Shown: positions 7,030 through 15,043 of the stretch, one piece after another
Layout of the letters: every line of letters begins with the position of its first letter
How positions within the stretch are numbered: position 1 is the first letter of the stretch
NCBI GenBank assembly: GCA_002497765.1
Contig: DAET01000017.1
Span: forward strand, 1 to 20,599
From: Euryarchaeota archaeon UBA486
GTDB lineage: Archaea > Thermoplasmatota > Poseidoniia > Poseidoniales > Poseidoniaceae
Direction of reading: 5' to 3'
Length of the DNA stretch: 20,599 nucleotides
Translations under genes and position numbers: made by a program
Notes under the pieces: model-generated
What the model saw: only the letters and a program-made list of their open reading frames with translations
What the model was told of the DNA's origin: nothing
Database searches by the model: none

Positions 7030-8324
7030 TCAATTTCCTTTGACTTGAACAGGACACTGCCCAACAACCAACACGCAGCAGCTTGGAACAAGAGGACCAG
7101 CACGGACACCACGACCGTTCCGAGTGCGCCGATATCGAGGCCAGGTGTGGACCAAAACACGTTGAGCGCTTCGGCGCCTTGCAGCGATCCGTTGCCACCA
7201 CCCCACATCCCCATCTGGATGAACAGCGGGGTGTCCTGCCACGCCAGAGCGGCTCCTGCGTCGACGATGTTCATCGCCCAGCCAATCACGGAAAATCGGA
7301 GAATGGCGGCATCAGGCGCCCCGAGCGTGGTGAGGATCATGCCCAGTTCCCATGCGGCAAACGGCAGGGCGAGCACCATGCCGTGCTTCCACAACACTCC
7401 AAGGGTGCAGAACAACATGCCGTACACCGAAATGGCAAGCACGGCTGCCAGCCAAACCGACATCCAGACGCCCAAATCGCTGAACCGGTAGAATCCATCG
7501 CCCGGCCCCATCAAGCCCGCCACGAGGGCGAGCAGCGCAATGAGGACGGTGAGGTACACCCATGCCAGGGCGTAGAAACCAAGCAATCGGTACAGGAACA
7601 CCTCCCCTCGTGCGATGGGCTTGGCGAGCATGAAATGCATGGTTCCTGAGGTCATTTCGTTTCGGATGAGACCGGTCGCCATGAACAGCGGAACAAAGAT
7701 GCCAATGAGGAACACAACACCCAGTTTTCCAATGGCGAGGACGAAGCTCCGGTGAATGGCCTCGAGGGCGTAGGCTTCGTCATCGGGGTCCTCGTCAACG
7801 TTGCCGTCGCTCAAGACGCGGAACCCTCCGCCGTACCTGTCCTCAACCAGTTGGATGTCGCATGGAATACCGTTCCGATTGGCGTCTTTCTGTGAATCGG
7901 TGCGGCTTTCAAGGTTGCAATCCCCGTTGTCGTCGACACCTACGCTCCCCTCTTGGAGGGCGTCCCAATCAAAGTCGTCCTCGTTGATCCAAACACTGGG
8001 GTCGTCGGGCAGGATGGAAGCGTCCAGTATGCCGGGATGGGATTCTGCATCGAAAATGTCCGTTCCGTAGAGGTTCTCTTGCCCGTTGGGGTAGCCATCG
8101 CCGTCCCAGTCGTAGGAATCGCCGTCGTTGTCAATGGCTTCGTAATCCCGTGTCATGGCGTCGACATAGAACATGGTCAACACGCCCATGGCGGCAACAC
8201 CCACGAGGAGGACCACCCACGTGGAGAGTCGTTTCCGTTGCTGACGGAGGGTGAATTCTCCAATCGCCAGGGCCTTGCGGTCCATGCCGCTCCACAAACT
8301 GGGGATCGCCTTCTTGGACATCAC
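7026..8324 (-). CDS. ABC-2 type permease with a large calcium-motif extracytoplasmic loop
   Basis: A 432-residue ABC-2 family exporter permease. Helix 1 is at ~36-53 and helix 2 at ~195-217; after it comes the typical coupling segment IRNEMTSGTMHFMLAKPIAR (~220-239), then further helices near 249-271, 287-310, 316-335 and the C-terminal ~404-425. Between helices 1 and 2 lies an unusual ~140-residue hydrophilic loop, probably outside the cell. It holds DNDGDSYDWDGDGYPNGQ (65-82), close to thrombospondin type 3 / dockerin-like calcium motifs, and DANRNGIPCD (147-156), which resembles the Excalibur calcium-binding motif. Two cysteines (136, 155) could form a disulfide. The start is GTG 8324 or the adjacent ATG 8321, both overlapping the upstream ATPase stop. 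The partner is surely the ATPase at 8321-9307; the substrate is unknown. Confidence 0.85.
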   Translation of the reverse strand: MMSKKAIPSLWSGMDRKALAIGEFTLRQQRKRLSTWVVLLVGVAAMGVLTMFYVDAMTRDYEAIDNDGDSYDWDGDGYPNGQENLYGTDIFDAESHPGILDASILPDDPSVWINEDDFDWDALQEGSVGVDDNGDCNLESRTDSQKDANRNGIPCDIQLVEDRYGGGFRVLSDGNVDEDPDDEAYALEAIHRSFVLAIGKLGVVFLIGIFVPLFMATGLIRNEMTSGTMHFMLAKPIARGEVFLYRLLGFYALAWVYLTVLIALLALVAGLMGPGDGFYRFSDLGVWMSVWLAAVLAISVYGMLFCTLGVLWKHGMVLALPFAAWELGMILTTLGAPDAAILRFSVIGWAMNIVDAGAALAWQDTPLFIQMGMWGGGNGSLQGAEALNVFWSTPGLDIGALGTVVVSVLVLLFQAAACWLLGSVLFKSKEIE

Positions 8325-9307
8325 GCGTTCCCTCCGGCAAGGTAGTGAAGCAAGGATTCCAAGTCGTCGTCGGGGTTGTCGATGATGCTGACCTTGTGGC
8401 CGTTTTCGACGATGAGTCCGGGCAGGGCCGCATGCAGTTCTCCGAAATGGAAGGTTTGAATGAGCAATTCTTGATCGGTGGGAAAACTGACCCCAAACAC
8501 GGCGGGGTGCCCCAGCAAGTCCCTGGCGAGGGCGCGGGCGTCCTCGCCGATGATGCGAATCGTGTGTGGGATTTGGTCCAGCCGTTCACGGATGGCATGC
8601 AGGTTGCCCAAGGCCACCAATTTGCCCTGGTGAAGGATGATGATCTGCTCGGTGATGCGTTCGATTTCACTCAAAATATGACTGCTGACGAGCACGGTTC
8701 GGCCCAACTTCCCCAGTTCGCGAATCACGTTCATGATGGTGGTTCTGGCCAAGGGGTCGCATCCCTGAAGCGGCTCATCGAGAATGATGAGTTCGGGGTC
8801 GTTGACCAGGGCGTGGGCGATTTTTGTTCGTTGTCGCATCCCTTTGGAGAAGCGTCCAATCTCTTTGTTCGCCACGTCGCTCAAACCTACAAACTCCAGC
8901 ACCCGTTTTGCCTCAAGCTCGGCTTCGCTTCGAGTCATCCCGTGAAGACGAGCAAACGTGCTGACGAACTCGAGCGCTGTCATCCAGTCGTGCATCTTCT
9001 CGTGTTCGGGAACAAAACCGACATTAGCGTACGGTGCCGGGTTCTTCCACGGGTCCATGCCGAAGAGCTTGACTTGCCCTGCGCTGGGTCGAAGTTTCCC
9101 CATGAGGAGTTTGAACAAGGTGGATTTTCCTGCGCCATTCATCCCGAGGATGCCAGTCACGCCCCCGCTCAAGCCGAGGGTGATGTTGCTCAGCGCGTGG
9201 ATGCGACCGTAGGATTTCGACACCCCGTTGAAGTAGACCACAGGTGCATCGGCCACCGGCAAGGGAGCAACCTGGGCAGCGCCCTGCTGGGTCATGTCCG
9301 GCATCAT
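8321..9307 (-). CDS. ABC transporter ATP-binding protein, second of the pair
   Basis: A 328-residue ATPase of the ABC-2/CcmA-type export family. Walker A is GMNGAGKST (55-63), the signature is FSKGMRQ (153-159) in place of LSGGQ, as is usual in this family, Walker B is LIILDEP (173-179) and the switch histidine is SSHIL (H210). The D-loop reads LQGCDPLART where most relatives have NGLDP, a small oddity. The C-terminal ~100 residues form the accessory domain typical of these exporters. The frame is open back to 9460, but that stretch overlaps the upstream permease. I chose ATG 9307, which gives an ATGA overlap with the permease stop (9304-9306); ATG 9304 is equally possible. It energises the next permease at 7026-8324. 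Confidence 0.93.
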   Translation of the reverse strand: MMPDMTQQGAAQVAPLPVADAPVVYFNGVSKSYGRIHALSNITLGLSGGVTGILGMNGAGKSTLFKLLMGKLRPSAGQVKLFGMDPWKNPAPYANVGFVPEHEKMHDWMTALEFVSTFARLHGMTRSEAELEAKRVLEFVGLSDVANKEIGRFSKGMRQRTKIAHALVNDPELIILDEPLQGCDPLARTTIMNVIRELGKLGRTVLVSSHILSEIERITEQIIILHQGKLVALGNLHAIRERLDQIPHTIRIIGEDARALARDLLGHPAVFGVSFPTDQELLIQTFHFGELHAALPGLIVENGHKVSIIDNPDDDLESLLHYLAGGNA

Positions 9308-10338
9308 TCTCGCGTCACCTCCATCGAGGCCACGCGGGAGGAGAGCACATACAATGCAAGGGCGTTCATCGCCACCAACGCCACGAGCGAATAGGTCCAC
9401 GAATACTGGTCGTAGGTCGTTTGGGTGCCGATGATGGCTTGGCCCACGTGGGCCGCGCAATCGTAGGGCGAGATGAGGTAGAGAATTTCTCGCTCAAACA
9501 AATTCTTCACGATGCTGGCGAGCGTTTTCGTTCCGAAGACGATGGCGAGCAAACCAATGCCGGGGAAAAACCGCCCCGTGGACACACTTGACAGGCCGAG
9601 GCCGATGCTGGTATAGGTGAAAATGAGCATCATGCCGGCCAACAGACCGGCGAGGAACATCGGGAAGATGTCGACCATCCACGCCCAACCTCGTCCATAG
9701 GCCACCACCTCGGCAAGGAAGTACAGCACGTAAGTCACCAGGACCACCAAGGCTTGGATGATGGCCACGGAAAGGAACTTCATGCCGACGTAGTCGAAAC
9801 GGGAGACCGGTCGCGAGAAGTACAGGGCCGAGGTTCCGTGTTGTCGGTCCTCTGAAATCACCCCACCCACGAGCAGGGCCGCTACGATCGGATAGTAGAG
9901 CACGTTTCGAGGGAAGAAGCCGAGCACATGGCCGTAGAGGTTGTCTCGACTCACGCCGAAGAGTGAATGGAACTCTGAACTGCCAACGAGGCCTGAAAGC
10001 AAGGTCATGCCGGCATCGGAGAGCGAAGCGAGGAAGGCGATGAGGATGAAAATTCGCGTGGGCATGGTCCAGGGTCGGTGACCTTTGCGGAAAATGCCGA
10101 GCAGATGATGGCGCAGAATCGCCCAGTTGCGCATCCACCTCGGGTTGAGTTGACCCGTCCACGGCGTGTATTGCTGCTCGAAAATTTGGCCGCTCTGTGC
10201 GGTGTTCGCCGATTTGCTCTCCTCTGGGTGTTCATCCCCGGTGTTGGACCCCCAAGCTACATCCATGCGCGCTTGACCGGTGACCGGTGCTTCCGGTGAG
10301 GGGGCCAATCCTTCGGGTGACGGGAGATCTTCGGTCAT
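9304..10338 (-). CDS. ABC-2 type permease, first of the pair
   Basis: A 344-residue integral membrane permease. Residues 1-~70 are a hydrophilic Pro/Ser/Glu-rich tail, longer than usual. Six hydrophobic helices follow at about 94-116, 145-161, 188-210, 224-248, 257-274 and 316-333. The segment between helices 2 and 3, ISEDRQHGTSALYFSRPVSR (161-180), is the ABC-2 coupling element that meets the ATPase. It starts at ATG 10338, overlapping the stop of the first ATPase by 4 bases (ATGA), and ends overlapping the second ATPase start. The two permeases share the coupling-segment pattern but little else, and this one lacks the large loop of its partner, so they may form a heterodimer or two separate exporters. 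Substrate not deducible. Confidence 0.88.
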   Translation of the reverse strand: MTEDLPSPEGLAPSPEAPVTGQARMDVAWGSNTGDEHPEESKSANTAQSGQIFEQQYTPWTGQLNPRWMRNWAILRHHLLGIFRKGHRPWTMPTRIFILIAFLASLSDAGMTLLSGLVGSSEFHSLFGVSRDNLYGHVLGFFPRNVLYYPIVAALLVGGVISEDRQHGTSALYFSRPVSRFDYVGMKFLSVAIIQALVVLVTYVLYFLAEVVAYGRGWAWMVDIFPMFLAGLLAGMMLIFTYTSIGLGLSSVSTGRFFPGIGLLAIVFGTKTLASIVKNLFEREILYLISPYDCAAHVGQAIIGTQTTYDQYSWTYSLVALVAMNALALYVLSSRVASMEVTRE

Positions 10339-11345
10339 GCGGCCCCGCCTCCCATCGATTGAGGAGCATCCACCCGGCGCGCTTCGACCGGTGAACGAAG
10401 CAGGTCGTCGCTCGATTTGACACTGTAACCGAGGTTGTCCATGATGGCGAGGAAGAGGTCCTCAAGGGAGGCTTCGTATTCGTGCATGCGCCGGACTTGC
10501 GCCCCCACCTCAGCTGCAGCACGAAGGATGGCGGTGGTGGTGTCTTCGCTGGTGTGGGCGATACGCATGACGCGTCCCTCACGACGAACCTTGAGCCCGT
10601 CGGCGAGCAGGCGCTGCTCCAGTGGCGTCGCCTTGCCCCAGACGTGAATTTCGATTTCTCGATCGATCGCCTTGAGATCCTCAATTTTCCCTTGAGCCGC
10701 CAGCGTCCCTTTGTGAAGGAGGATGATGTTCTCGCACACGCGCTCAACATCGTCCATCAGGTGGCTGGCCATCAATACGGACCGATTGGCATCGTGAACC
10801 ATGTTGTTCAGCGTGGAGATCATGAATTCCCTGGCCTTCATGTCCAGGCCGTTGGACGGTTCGTCAGCGATGAGCAGGTCAGGGTCATGGATGATGGCAC
10901 AGGCCAACTTCGTCGCCTGTTTCATGCCGGTTGAGAAACTCCCAATTTCTCGGTATCGTTGTTCCCCAATGCCAACAAACTGGAGCGCTTCATGCGCTCG
11001 GTTCATGGCCACGGTCGGGTTCATGCCGAGGAGTTCTCCCGAATACCGCACCTGGTGAATGGCGTCCATGTCCGGATTCAAAGCATCGTATTCGGGCATG
11101 TAGCCGATGCGCTGGCGAATGTCCACGCCCTGATGGCGAATGTCGTATCCGAGCACCTTCCCCTCCCCTGAGGTGGCTTGAATCAGTCCGAGGATGGTCT
11201 TGAGGAAGGTCGATTTTCCCGCTCCGTTTTGCCCCAACAGGCCCGTGGCACCGCTGGGAATGGAGATGTTGAGGTTGTCAAGGGCGACGTGAGGTCCGTA
11301 GGACTTGGTCAAATCCTTGGTGTGGATGATGGGTTCACCCGTCAT
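10335..11345 (-). CDS. ABC transporter ATP-binding protein, first of the pair
   Basis: A 336-residue ABC-2-type export ATPase. Walker A is GQNGAGKST (38-46), the signature FSTGMKQ (137-143), Walker B DLLIADEP (156-163) with the catalytic glutamate present, the D-loop SNGLDMKAR and the switch histidine in ASHLMDD (H195). All catalytic elements look intact. The ~110-residue C-terminal extension is typical of the family, with an unusual poly-Gly/Ala end. I chose ATG 11345 over an in-frame GTG at 11354 because GAGGTGA lies about 6 bases upstream of the ATG. It is the first gene of the five-gene overlapping module (11345 down to 5812) and lies 61 bases after tgtA, so it may be co-transcribed with tgtA or use its own promoter. 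Confidence 0.93.
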   Translation of the reverse strand: MTGEPIIHTKDLTKSYGPHVALDNLNISIPSGATGLLGQNGAGKSTFLKTILGLIQATSGEGKVLGYDIRHQGVDIRQRIGYMPEYDALNPDMDAIHQVRYSGELLGMNPTVAMNRAHEALQFVGIGEQRYREIGSFSTGMKQATKLACAIIHDPDLLIADEPSNGLDMKAREFMISTLNNMVHDANRSVLMASHLMDDVERVCENIILLHKGTLAAQGKIEDLKAIDREIEIHVWGKATPLEQRLLADGLKVRREGRVMRIAHTSEDTTTAILRAAAEVGAQVRRMHEYEASLEDLFLAIMDNLGYSVKSSDDLLRSPVEARRVDAPQSMGGGAA

Positions 11346-11406
11346 GGTCCTCACCTCGACGGGTGGTCAAGGCGCCTCATGAAGCCTTTCACTGCATGGT
11401 TCTGGT

Positions 11407-13635
11407 TCAGCGACGAACACCGCCCCGTGTTTTGACGGCGATGCCCTTGCTGAGGCACGCGAGTTCGGTCGACGTGCACTGAGAAACACCATGGCCGAGG
11501 AATTCGCCGGTTTGGTTGGCGATGAGGCAGGGCTCGCCGGGTGCCAACCACGGGTCGCAAGCCAGGGCGAAACCATGGAACACGTTGCGTCCTTTGCGGA
11601 CAAACGGTTCCGCGTCATCGTCCACGATGACCACTGCGGGGCCTTGCCCGCTGTGCCCCCACCATTCGGTACGGGGCAAGGCAGAAGGCAACGCCTCGCT
11701 GCGTCGGTCAAAGAGGGCCTGGGCACCGGCCGTGGCCATTGACAAGCCACCGTCGCGAAGACGTGGACTGAACATGTGTTCACCCGCTGCGTTGTTGATG
11801 TTCTTCATGCGCCCCTCTCGGTTGACGACAAAGGTGGCACCGTTCATGACGTCATGGGCCACCTCATGGCCAACATTGAGCAGAACCATTTGTTTGTCTT
11901 GCCCTTGCTTGATGCGCAATTGGTGCCGGGCTTCATCCCGCTCCTCGAGCGTCAACGGTGCGTGAACGTCGTTGTGCAAACCAAGCGTCGTCAATGAAGC
12001 AGCCAGCCGTTGTTTCAGACCATCACCGGCCACGTCCACGGTGGCGAACGGTACGTCGTTCATCCCCAAGCGTTGCAGTTCACGTTCGATCCACGCTGCC
12101 TCGGGTTCATGACGAAGAACCCACGGTGGGGCATCGAGGTGGGCGAAGGGGTTCAGGTCCTCCAGCGAGGCAGGAATCAGGCCAAGCGGGGTCAGGACCA
12201 TCGGTTGTACGTTCGGGTGGTGAATGTTCAACCATTCGAGCAGGTCGTTGATGCGCTCTCGAAACGGTCCGCGAATCCCGTGAAAGATGACAGCCTGTTC
12301 CATGTTGGCATCGTGCGTCCAACGCATGTGGAGATGGCGCCGTGCCTTGGCGATGTGAGGCCGACTGAACGTGTCGTCGCCGCCCCATTGAACGCCGCCG
12401 ACCCGAGGGGTTTGTTGACTCCACACCATCCAATCCCATGCATCCTCCCACATGCCTTGGTCCCGGTCGACATCTCGGGCAGCATCGCGGTCGGTGTAGA
12501 ACTTCTCAGGTCGAACGCCTCGCTGCAGCGAAGGTGATGTGGTCAGCCAGAGGTAGGCTTCGCGCAGCGCAGGGTGCTGATGACTTCGCTGTTCAGCGAG
12601 CTGCCAGATACGACCGTCCCTCACCGCTTGTTTGCATCGAGCGAGTTCGGCAAGGGTCACTTCGAGGTTGAAGTGGGCCAGCAACTGCTCCTTGGCCTCT
12701 GCCTCCATGGCACGAACATCAGCCGGTGTGGTTCCCGCCACGCACGGCATCAACAGCGGCCAGTCGATCAGGTCGTCAATGCGTTCGGTGCCCCACGGTG
12801 TGAGCAACCGGCCATCTCGGGCAAAGAGGGCGTAGGCGGCGGAGTCGAAGAGGTCGGCTCCAAGCGCAATGGACATGGGAAACAGCATCGGATGGCCGCA
12901 GCCAAACATGTGGACCGGTCGGTCCGGTGGGAGCAGCGGGAGGGTCGCCATCATGATCTTCGCATAGTCCTTGTAGCGTTGTTGTTCCATGACAGGCACG
13001 ATGCCACCGATGGGGTGAACGGCGAAGTCATGCTGCCCCATCAGCTGGGCTGATATGTGGCGCAGTTCTCTGAAAACGCCGCCCTGGATGGGTCCGTTGA
13101 GCATGGTGGTGCCTGCCGCCTCCAAACTCTGTGCTGCTCGTGCTTCTGTTTCTCGAACGGCGTGCTCCACCTCGGCCATCTTCATGTCGGGGCGCGAAAA
13201 CACGTCGAGCATGGTGGCGATGTCCACGCCGATGGAACGCTGAAAGGCCACAATTTCGTCCACGCCCACTTCGACGTCGCCGTAGACGTAGGATTGGAAG
13301 GTACCTGAATCGGTCATGATCACGCCGGGAAAATCCAGCAGGCCATGAACGCCATCTCGTTGGGCGACCGTGCGCAGGTCTTCGTGCTTCCACATGATGT
13401 ACGAGTTCGTGATGAGGGCTTGAATGCCGTACTTGTCCCACATGACCCTTGGCTCAATGGTACGAATGTTCGGGTTGACCACCGGGAGCAGTGCAGGGGT
13501 TTCAAGGACGCCGTGGCTCGTATGGAGACGGCCCAGTCGAGCTCGCCCGTCTCGCTGGGTCACCTCAAATCGACCGTGGTCTTGTTCGCGACACGGCGCG
13601 GGGTCGTCCCGTCGCTCATCGCCCCATGCTGCCAT
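11407..13635 (-). CDS. tgtA: Archaeosine tRNA-guanine transglycosylase with PUA domain
   Basis: TgtA swaps guanine 15 in the D-arm of archaeal tRNAs for preQ0, the first tRNA step to archaeosine. The 742 residues contain the TIM-barrel catalytic domain with VIMTDSGTFQSYVYG (D109) and GADLFDSAAYALF (D264), matching the two catalytic aspartates. Archaeal C-domains follow, and a PUA domain closes the protein (~665-742, NVFHGFALACDP...GHGVSQCTSTEL...GIAVKTRGG). Oddity: the zinc-site region that normally carries a CxCxxC cluster reads MPCVAGTTPADV (from residue 297), with only one cysteine (C298), and the expected HNL ligand region reads LAHFNL (H321, shifted by one). The structural zinc site therefore seems lost. 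The ATG at 13635 has GGAGG 7 bases upstream. It lies 41 bases after the NifU-like gene, probably in the same transcript. Confidence 0.95.
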   Translation of the reverse strand: MAAWGDERRDDPAPCREQDHGRFEVTQRDGRARLGRLHTSHGVLETPALLPVVNPNIRTIEPRVMWDKYGIQALITNSYIMWKHEDLRTVAQRDGVHGLLDFPGVIMTDSGTFQSYVYGDVEVGVDEIVAFQRSIGVDIATMLDVFSRPDMKMAEVEHAVRETEARAAQSLEAAGTTMLNGPIQGGVFRELRHISAQLMGQHDFAVHPIGGIVPVMEQQRYKDYAKIMMATLPLLPPDRPVHMFGCGHPMLFPMSIALGADLFDSAAYALFARDGRLLTPWGTERIDDLIDWPLLMPCVAGTTPADVRAMEAEAKEQLLAHFNLEVTLAELARCKQAVRDGRIWQLAEQRSHQHPALREAYLWLTTSPSLQRGVRPEKFYTDRDAARDVDRDQGMWEDAWDWMVWSQQTPRVGGVQWGGDDTFSRPHIAKARRHLHMRWTHDANMEQAVIFHGIRGPFRERINDLLEWLNIHHPNVQPMVLTPLGLIPASLEDLNPFAHLDAPPWVLRHEPEAAWIERELQRLGMNDVPFATVDVAGDGLKQRLAASLTTLGLHNDVHAPLTLEERDEARHQLRIKQGQDKQMVLLNVGHEVAHDVMNGATFVVNREGRMKNINNAAGEHMFSPRLRDGGLSMATAGAQALFDRRSEALPSALPRTEWWGHSGQGPAVVIVDDDAEPFVRKGRNVFHGFALACDPWLAPGEPCLIANQTGEFLGHGVSQCTSTELACLSKGIAVKTRGGVRR

Positions 13636-13676
13636 GCGGTTGCCTCCAGCCTGCCTTTATTGAAAGGCTCGCCACA

Positions 13677-14150
13677 TCACGCCGCTGCCCCGTCGGTTGG
13701 AATGTCAACGAATTCGACTTTTCCATGAGCGAGAATGAACTCGCGACCGAGGTCGTCAAACGTATCGAGAAGGGCCGACGAGAAACGAATTCGATGGACT
13801 TCGGTATCGGCTTCGAGGTCCCCTTTCACCCCTTCTAGGGTGCCGGGTGCAGCACCGCACGAAAGGCAGGCGCCGGTCAAGTCCAGCACGAGATCGAGGG
13901 AGCCCTCGTGATGCTCGATTTGGGAAACGGCGATGCCGCCGCCGTGCCCGTCAAGGGCAGCCCGAACGGCACCCAGCCGTGCGAGGAGCGCAGGAACGAA
14001 ATGCTCTGTTTCGGTGAGGTCGTGAAGCGATGCGTTGCGCAATCGTTCTTCCTCCTCAGGGTCTGTTGATTCCGCCACGCGCCGTGCTGCTTCAGCCTCC
14101 ATGGCGGCTTTGGCTTCAGCGGCGTACTTGGCCACCAAATCGTCATCCAT
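13677..14150 (-). CDS. NifU C-terminal domain (Nfu-like) iron-sulfur protein
   Basis: A 157-residue protein. The N-terminal ~50 residues are an acidic/basic, helix-forming Ala/Glu-rich extension. Residues ~50-130 form an Nfu domain: VPALLARLGAVRAALDGHGG, then LDLTGACLSCGAAPGTLEGV with the conserved CxxC pair (C95, C98) that coordinates a [4Fe-4S] cluster shared across a dimer, as in NfuA. The tail after ~130 (LDTFDDLGREFILAHG) is not typical Nfu. The probable job is to receive clusters from SufBCD and pass them on to apo-proteins; the gene is divergent from the suf operon, about 140 bases from sufC, which fits. It is also first in line before tgtA on the same strand. Confidence 0.85.
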   Translation of the reverse strand: MDDDLVAKYAAEAKAAMEAEAARRVAESTDPEEEERLRNASLHDLTETEHFVPALLARLGAVRAALDGHGGGIAVSQIEHHEGSLDLVLDLTGACLSCGAAPGTLEGVKGDLEADTEVHRIRFSSALLDTFDDLGREFILAHGKVEFVDIPTDGAAA

Positions 14151-14198
14151 GCCTCTCCCTCGGGCTGATGGACTTCAACCCTCCCACTCCATCACGAA

Positions 14199-14257
14199 AT
14201 CAAGGAGGTGGTTACATCCCCGAAACCGGTCAACACATGGGAACTACATCCCTTGAT
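14199..14257. repeat. Inverted and direct short repeats between the nfu-like gene and sufC
   Basis: Within the 141-base divergent gap two patterns overlap. ATCAAGG (14199-14205) and CCTTGAT (14251-14257) form a perfect 7-base inverted repeat with 45 bases between. TACATCCC occurs twice in direct orientation at 14213-14220 and 14245-14252, exactly 32 bases apart, near three DNA turns. Such an arrangement could be a regulator-binding site controlling iron-sulfur genes in both directions, but short repeats also arise by chance. Seen directly; function is inference. Confidence 0.4.
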
Positions 14258-14262
14258 AAAGG
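14253..14262 (+). promoter_or_regulatory. Possible TATA-type promoter for the suf operon
   Basis: The plus strand reads TTGATAAAGG, 30-39 bases upstream of the sufC ATG at 14292, in the only A/T-rich spot of the divergent gap. That spacing would put transcription start close to the start codon, giving a short leader as is common in archaea. It overlaps the end of the repeat structure at 14199-14257. Weak evidence. Confidence 0.3.
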
Positions 14263-14291
14263 AGAGACGAGACGGCAAAGCAGGGATGAAC

Positions 14292-15041
14292 ATGGCCGAG
14301 GAAATCCTGCGTGTCGAAAACCTCCACGTCAGCGTGGAGGATACGCCCATCCTCAACGGCATGGACCTGACCATCAATCGCGGAGAAATCCATGTCATCA
14401 TGGGACGCAACGGCGCAGGAAAATCCACGCTCGCCAGCGTCATCATGGGCCACCCTGCCTACGAAATCACCGAGGGTTCCATCCACTACATGGGTACGAA
14501 CATTGACGAAATGAGTGTGTTTGAGCGAGCCCGTGCAGGTATGTTCCTGTCCTTCCAGTACCCCGCCGTCATTCCTGGCGTACAGGTTGGCACCTTCCTC
14601 AAGAAGTCCGTGCAGTCGGTCCGAGACGAACCGCTCAAGGGTCGTGAATTCCGCAAGGAACTCAACGGGGCCATGGCCACCCTCGAGATGCAGAAATCCG
14701 TGCTTTCTCGCTACGTCAATGACGGGTTCAGCGGCGGCGAGAAGAAGCGACTGGAAATCCTGCAAATGCTGCTGCTTAAACCGACGTTGGCCCTCCTCGA
14801 TGAAACCGACTCAGGACTGGACATCGATGCGCTTCGCATCGTCGCCAAAGGCATCAACAGCGTCGCCCCCGAAGCCGGCTGCCTCATCATCACGCACTAC
14901 CAGCGACTGCTGGATCACGTCCAACCCCACTTTGTCCATGTCATGATCGATGGCACCATCGTGGAATCCGGTGGACCTGAACTGGCGCTCAAACTCGAAG
15001 AGCAGGGCTACGAGTGGCTCGAAACTGCAGCGGAGGCCTGA
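14292..15041 (+). CDS. sufC: Fe-S cluster assembly ATPase SufC
   Basis: SufC is the soluble ABC-type ATPase of the SufBCD scaffold; its ATP hydrolysis reshapes SufB-SufD during cluster building. The 249 residues show Walker A GRNGAGKST (38-46), the SufC-specific FSGGEKKRLEILQM (146-159) and Walker B LALLDETDSGLDID (167-180), where most ABC proteins have DEPT. ITHYQRLLD carries the switch histidine. The frame is open upstream to 14208, and ATGs occur at 14286 and 14292. I chose 14292 (MAEEILRVEN) because family members begin there and a G-rich AGGGATGA lies just upstream. It is the first gene of the six-gene suf operon, 2 bases before sufB. Confidence 0.96.
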   Translation: MAEEILRVENLHVSVEDTPILNGMDLTINRGEIHVIMGRNGAGKSTLASVIMGHPAYEITEGSIHYMGTNIDEMSVFERARAGMFLSFQYPAVIPGVQVGTFLKKSVQSVRDEPLKGREFRKELNGAMATLEMQKSVLSRYVNDGFSGGEKKRLEILQMLLLKPTLALLDETDSGLDIDALRIVAKGINSVAPEAGCLIITHYQRLLDHVQPHFVHVMIDGTIVESGGPELALKLEEQGYEWLETAAEA

Positions 15042-15043
15042 AC

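Noticed and set aside
6661..7491. Plus-strand open frame of 276 codons crossing two genes
   Set aside because: It spans the junction of the second permease and the CrtC/AttH-like gene on the opposite strand and gives a low-complexity product rich in His, Pro and Ala.
8345..9394. Long plus-strand open frame of 349 codons
   Set aside because: It lies opposite an ABC ATPase with every catalytic motif intact; the long frame is a by-product of GC-rich codon structure on the other strand.
9308..9460. Upstream extension of the second ABC ATPase to 9460
   Set aside because: The extra 51 residues are Arg/Gly/Pro-rich with no family match and lie entirely inside the permease gene; ATG 9307 gives the same ATGA overlap seen at neighbouring genes.
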